Assembly: GCA_937926025.1 (NCBI GenBank)
Contig: CALANQ010000196.1
Location: 1 to 8,049, forward strand
Source: an uncultured Acidimicrobiales bacterium
GTDB taxonomy: Bacteria > Actinomycetota > Acidimicrobiia > Acidimicrobiales > Iamiaceae
Direction: 5' to 3'
DNA length: 8,049 nucleotides
The notes beneath the pieces are model-generated. The model searched no databases, was not told where the DNA came from, and saw only the letters and a list, made by a program, of their open reading frames with translations. The position numbers and the translations under genes are program-made. Positions 6,337 to 8,049 of this stretch are shown here, one piece after another. Position 1 is the stretch's first letter. Every line of letters starts with the position of its first letter.

Positions 6337-7029
6337 ATGGCCACGATCGAACTGACCGCACCGGACGGCCACGTCCTGTCCGCCCACCGCAGCGACCCGC
6401 CCGGTCGACCCCTCGGCGCCGTGGTGGTGGTGCAGGAGATCTTCGGGGTCAACGACCACATCCGGGCGGTCACGGATCGGTTCGCCGCCGCCGGGTTCGT
6501 TGCGGTGGCGCCCGCCCTGTTCGACCGGGTCCAGCGCGGCGCCGAGCTCGCGTACGACGCCGCCGGCACCGAGGCCGGACGCGACCTGGCCTGGAACCTG
6601 CCGATGGACCAGCCGATCACCGACCTCACCGCCACCGCGGATCTGCTGGCGGAAGAAGCGGGCGGGGCCGCCGCGGTCGCCACCGTCGGCTTCTGCTACG
6701 GCGGCATGCTCAGCGCCGCGATGGCCAGCCGCCGGGCCCGCCACCTGGGTGCGGCCGTGGCCTACTACCCGTCGATGGCGGCCCAGCTGCTGGTCAAGGA
6801 CCAGCCCCACATCCCGCTGCTGGTGCACCTCGGCGCGCTCGACCCCCGCGTCACGCCCGACGACGGTGCGGCGCTGGCCGAGCGGTGGCCGGAGGCCGAG
6901 TTCCGCAGCTACCCGGCCGGGCACGGGTTCAACTGCGACCTGCGCGACGACCACCACCCCGAGGCCTCGGCGCTGGCGTGGGATCGGACCATCGCCTTCT
7001 TGACCACCCACCTCGAGCAGGAGGCCTGA
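6337..7029 (+). CDS. Dienelactone hydrolase family protein
   Basis: This 230-residue alpha/beta hydrolase has the full dienelactone hydrolase (DLH) triad: C120 in the nucleophile elbow GFCYGG, D169 in GALDPRV and H196 in AGHGFN, plus E34 in VVVQEIFGVN, which in DLH positions the nucleophilic cysteine. The oxyanion/cap segment DHIRAVTDRFAAAGFVAVAP is also typical. Classical DLH opens dienelactone to maleylacetate in the chlorocatechol pathway, but no aromatic-degradation genes lie nearby and the family is broad, so the substrate is unknown. The protein is cytoplasmic, with no signal peptide. The length matches the family (about 230-240). The ATG at 6337 is supported by the leaderless promoter layout. 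The SDR gene begins 1 nt after its stop, so the two are probably co-transcribed and translationally coupled. Confidence 0.92.
   Translation: MATIELTAPDGHVLSAHRSDPPGRPLGAVVVVQEIFGVNDHIRAVTDRFAAAGFVAVAPALFDRVQRGAELAYDAAGTEAGRDLAWNLPMDQPITDLTATADLLAEEAGGAAAVATVGFCYGGMLSAAMASRRARHLGAAVAYYPSMAAQLLVKDQPHIPLLVHLGALDPRVTPDDGAALAERWPEAEFRSYPAGHGFNCDLRDDHHPEASALAWDRTIAFLTTHLEQEA
7019..7024 (+). promoter_or_regulatory. Ribosome binding site of the SDR gene
   Basis: AGGAGG lies inside the last codons of the hydrolase gene, 6 nt before the ATG at 7031. It is one of the strongest SD matches in the window. It decides the SDR start and supports coupled translation. Confidence 0.7.
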
Positions 7030-7030
7030 C

Positions 7031-7822
7031 ATGCGAGCACTGGTGACCGGAGCGGGCAGCGGCATCGGCCGGGCCACGGCGGAGGTCCTGACCGAGCGGG
7101 GCCACGAGGTGGTGGCGACGGCCCGGCGGCGGGACGCGCTCGACGGGCTCGATGTGGCGGAGCGGCTGGTCCTGGACGTGACCAGCGACGAGTCGGTGGC
7201 GGCGTGCATCGACCAGGCCGGTCCGCTGGACGTGCTGGTCAACAACGCCGGCATCACCGAGACCGGGCCCTTGGAGACCTACCCGCACGACGTCCTGCTG
7301 AAGATGTTCGAGACCAACGTGTTCGGGCCGATGCGGATGATCCGCGCCGTGGTCCCGGCCATGCGCGAGCGAGGTGCGGGTGTGGTGGTCAACGTCACCT
7401 CGGTGGAGGGCCGGGTGGCAGCGCCGCTCGCCGGCGGGTACTGCGGCACGAAGCACGCCCTCGAGGCGCTGTCGGAGTCGCTGGCGTTCGAGGTGGGTCA
7501 CTTCGGGGTCCGGGTGGTGATCGTGGAGCCCGGCTACATCGCTCCCGGCATGCGCAACGCGGTGCGCCACGGCGAGGACGGCACCCCGTACGAGGAGCTG
7601 CGCCGCCAGTGGGAAGGGGCCGACGCCACGATGGTCGGCCCCGGCGGGCGGCCCGGCCCCGAGCTGGTCGGCCACGCCATCGCCGACGCGATCGCCGACC
7701 CCGACACGCCGCTGCGGGTGCCGGTGGGCGCCGACGCCGAGATGGTGCTGGGCGCCCGCAAGGAGCTGGGCGACGCCGAGTTCACGGCGGCGATGCGCAG
7801 CCTGCTCGGCATCGACTGGTAG
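7031..7822 (+). CDS. Classical short-chain dehydrogenase/reductase (SDR)
   Basis: This 263-residue NAD(P)-dependent oxidoreductase has all classical SDR motifs in order: TGAGSGIG (6-13) for the dinucleotide, D49 in LVLDVTS, NNAG (71-74), N96 in the helix before the active site, S124 in NVTSVEG, and Y137-x-x-x-K141 (YCGTK). The Arg run after beta-2 (ATARRRD, 29-35) replaces the acidic residue of NAD-specific enzymes and favours NADP(H). The EPGYIAPGM loop follows the active site, as usual for carbonyl reduction or alcohol oxidation. The substrate is not predictable. The gene starts 1 nt after the hydrolase stop with a strong SD; the pair may act on successive ester/lactone and carbonyl groups of one compound, but that is inference. 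About 98 nt separate it from the flavodoxin gene. Confidence 0.92.
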   Translation: MRALVTGAGSGIGRATAEVLTERGHEVVATARRRDALDGLDVAERLVLDVTSDESVAACIDQAGPLDVLVNNAGITETGPLETYPHDVLLKMFETNVFGPMRMIRAVVPAMRERGAGVVVNVTSVEGRVAAPLAGGYCGTKHALEALSESLAFEVGHFGVRVVIVEPGYIAPGMRNAVRHGEDGTPYEELRRQWEGADATMVGPGGRPGPELVGHAIADAIADPDTPLRVPVGADAEMVLGARKELGDAEFTAAMRSLLGIDW

Positions 7823-7835
7823 CCCGCCACCGGTC

Positions 7836-7849
7836 GGGACCTTCGACCC
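7836..7849. promoter_or_regulatory. DosR/DevR-like box upstream of the flavodoxin gene
   Basis: GGGAC-CTTC-GACCC keeps the 5-4-5 layout of the mycobacterial DosR box (GGGAC-TWWA-GTCCC), with one mismatch in the right arm and two in the variable centre. It is close to GGGACC-type dormancy boxes known in other actinobacteria. Its centre (7842.5) lies about 78 nt before the flavodoxin ATG. A GACGAT at 7873-7878 could serve as a -10 and would put the box centre near -42.5, a usual activator position. The same bases can also form a hairpin, GGTCG (7832-7836) with CGACC (7844-7848), so a weak terminator for the SDR gene is an alternative. Confidence 0.4.
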
Positions 7850-7911
7850 TTCCCGTCGCCCGCGCCGCGGAGGACGATCAGGGTGCCCCGGGGGCGTCAC
7901 CCGGGCAGATC

Positions 7912-7917
7912 GGAGGA
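7912..7917 (+). promoter_or_regulatory. Ribosome binding site of the flavodoxin gene
   Basis: GGAGGA precedes the ATG at 7921 by 3 nt (4 nt from the GGAGG core), slightly short but clear. It supports 7921 as the start and implies a leadered mRNA, unlike the hydrolase gene. Confidence 0.6.
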
Positions 7918-7920
7918 ACG

Positions 7921-8049
7921 ATGCACATCCTGGTGGTGCACGCATCCAAGCACGGGTCCACGGTCGGCATCGCCCAGACGGTGGCCGGTCGGCTGGTCGA
8001 ACGGGGCGCCGAGGTCACCATCTTCGATGCCGAGGCTGCCGATCACGTC
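7921..8049 (+). CDS. Flavodoxin-domain protein (HemG-like, flavodoxin_5 type), 3' partial
   Basis: Only the first 43 codons are present; the frame is open at the window end. The start MHILVVHASKHGST is the first beta strand and FMN-phosphate loop of a flavodoxin, with S9-K-H-G-S-T14 in the position of the T/S-x-T-G-x-T loop. Helix IAQTVAGRLVERG and the second strand AEVTIFDAEAADHV follow. The ASKHGST form is typical of the flavodoxin_5 group, which includes menaquinone-dependent protoporphyrinogen oxidase HemG and related redox proteins. The specific role cannot be decided from this fragment. The preceding DosR-like box suggests possible control by oxygen or redox stress. It is likely a separate transcription unit from the SDR gene. 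Confidence 0.75.
   Translation, partial: MHILVVHASKHGSTVGIAQTVAGRLVERGAEVTIFDAEAADHV

Noticed and set aside
5629..7257. Long minus-strand open frame opposite the zinc-ribbon, hydrolase and SDR genes
   Set aside because: It shows no family motif and crosses three well-supported genes on the other strand.
7881..7902. GGGTG...CACCC inverted repeat upstream of the flavodoxin gene as an operator or riboswitch stem
   Set aside because: The arms are 5 bp, the inner part does not pair consistently, and G/C runs make such matches likely by chance.
1..8049. Mobile elements, CRISPR, tRNA/rRNA genes, toxin-antitoxin pairs or defence systems
   Set aside because: I found no transposase motifs, spaced repeats, tRNA-like folds or known defence domains; gene content and base composition look uniform.

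Overview
The window is very GC-rich, densely coded chromosomal DNA. Family-level resemblance suggests an actinobacterium, most like the Acidimicrobiia (Ilumatobacter/Iamia type). Supporting signs are the actinobacterial sequence style of the DXS, PAP2_3 and DUF2332 proteins, and TAnnnT -10 hexamers placed for leaderless or nearly leaderless mRNAs. The lineage is an inference; there is no rRNA or marker gene here. I see no mobile element, CRISPR array, tRNA or rRNA, and no gene-free stretch over 300 bases. The longest gap is about 227 bases (5396-5622).

Layout. (1) 1-765, plus strand: 3' part of a membrane PAP2/Aur1-like phosphatase, cut by the window edge. (2) 776-2614, minus strand, convergent with it: a two-gene unit in which a soluble class III adenylate/guanylate cyclase is followed, 2 nt later, by a DUF2332 gene. 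The DUF2332 gene is broken by a small internal deletion that shifts the frame. (3) A 186-nt divergent intergenic region holds two abutting palindromes and a promoter candidate for each side. (4) 2801-4705, plus: a full-length 1-deoxy-D-xylulose-5-phosphate synthase, the first enzyme of the MEP isoprenoid pathway. (5) 4751-5395, minus: an NfuA-type Fe-S carrier, convergent with dxs. (6) 5623-6264, plus: a zinc-ribbon protein with a TerB-like helical domain. (7) 6337-7822, plus: a dienelactone-hydrolase-family enzyme with a textbook leaderless promoter, followed after 1 nt by a classical SDR oxidoreductase. (8) 7921 to the end: the start of a HemG-like flavodoxin gene, preceded by a near-palindrome resembling a DosR/DevR box.

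How they fit. Most genes look like ordinary housekeeping or accessory metabolism. dxs and the Fe-S carrier are loosely linked because the last two MEP enzymes (IspG, IspH) are Fe-S proteins, but nothing in the sequence shows co-regulation. The hydrolase-SDR pair is the clearest functional pair. I found no convincing new multi-gene system. The points most worth following up are the broken DUF2332 gene, the DosR-like box before the flavodoxin gene, substitutions at conserved DXS positions, and the leaderless promoter layout.
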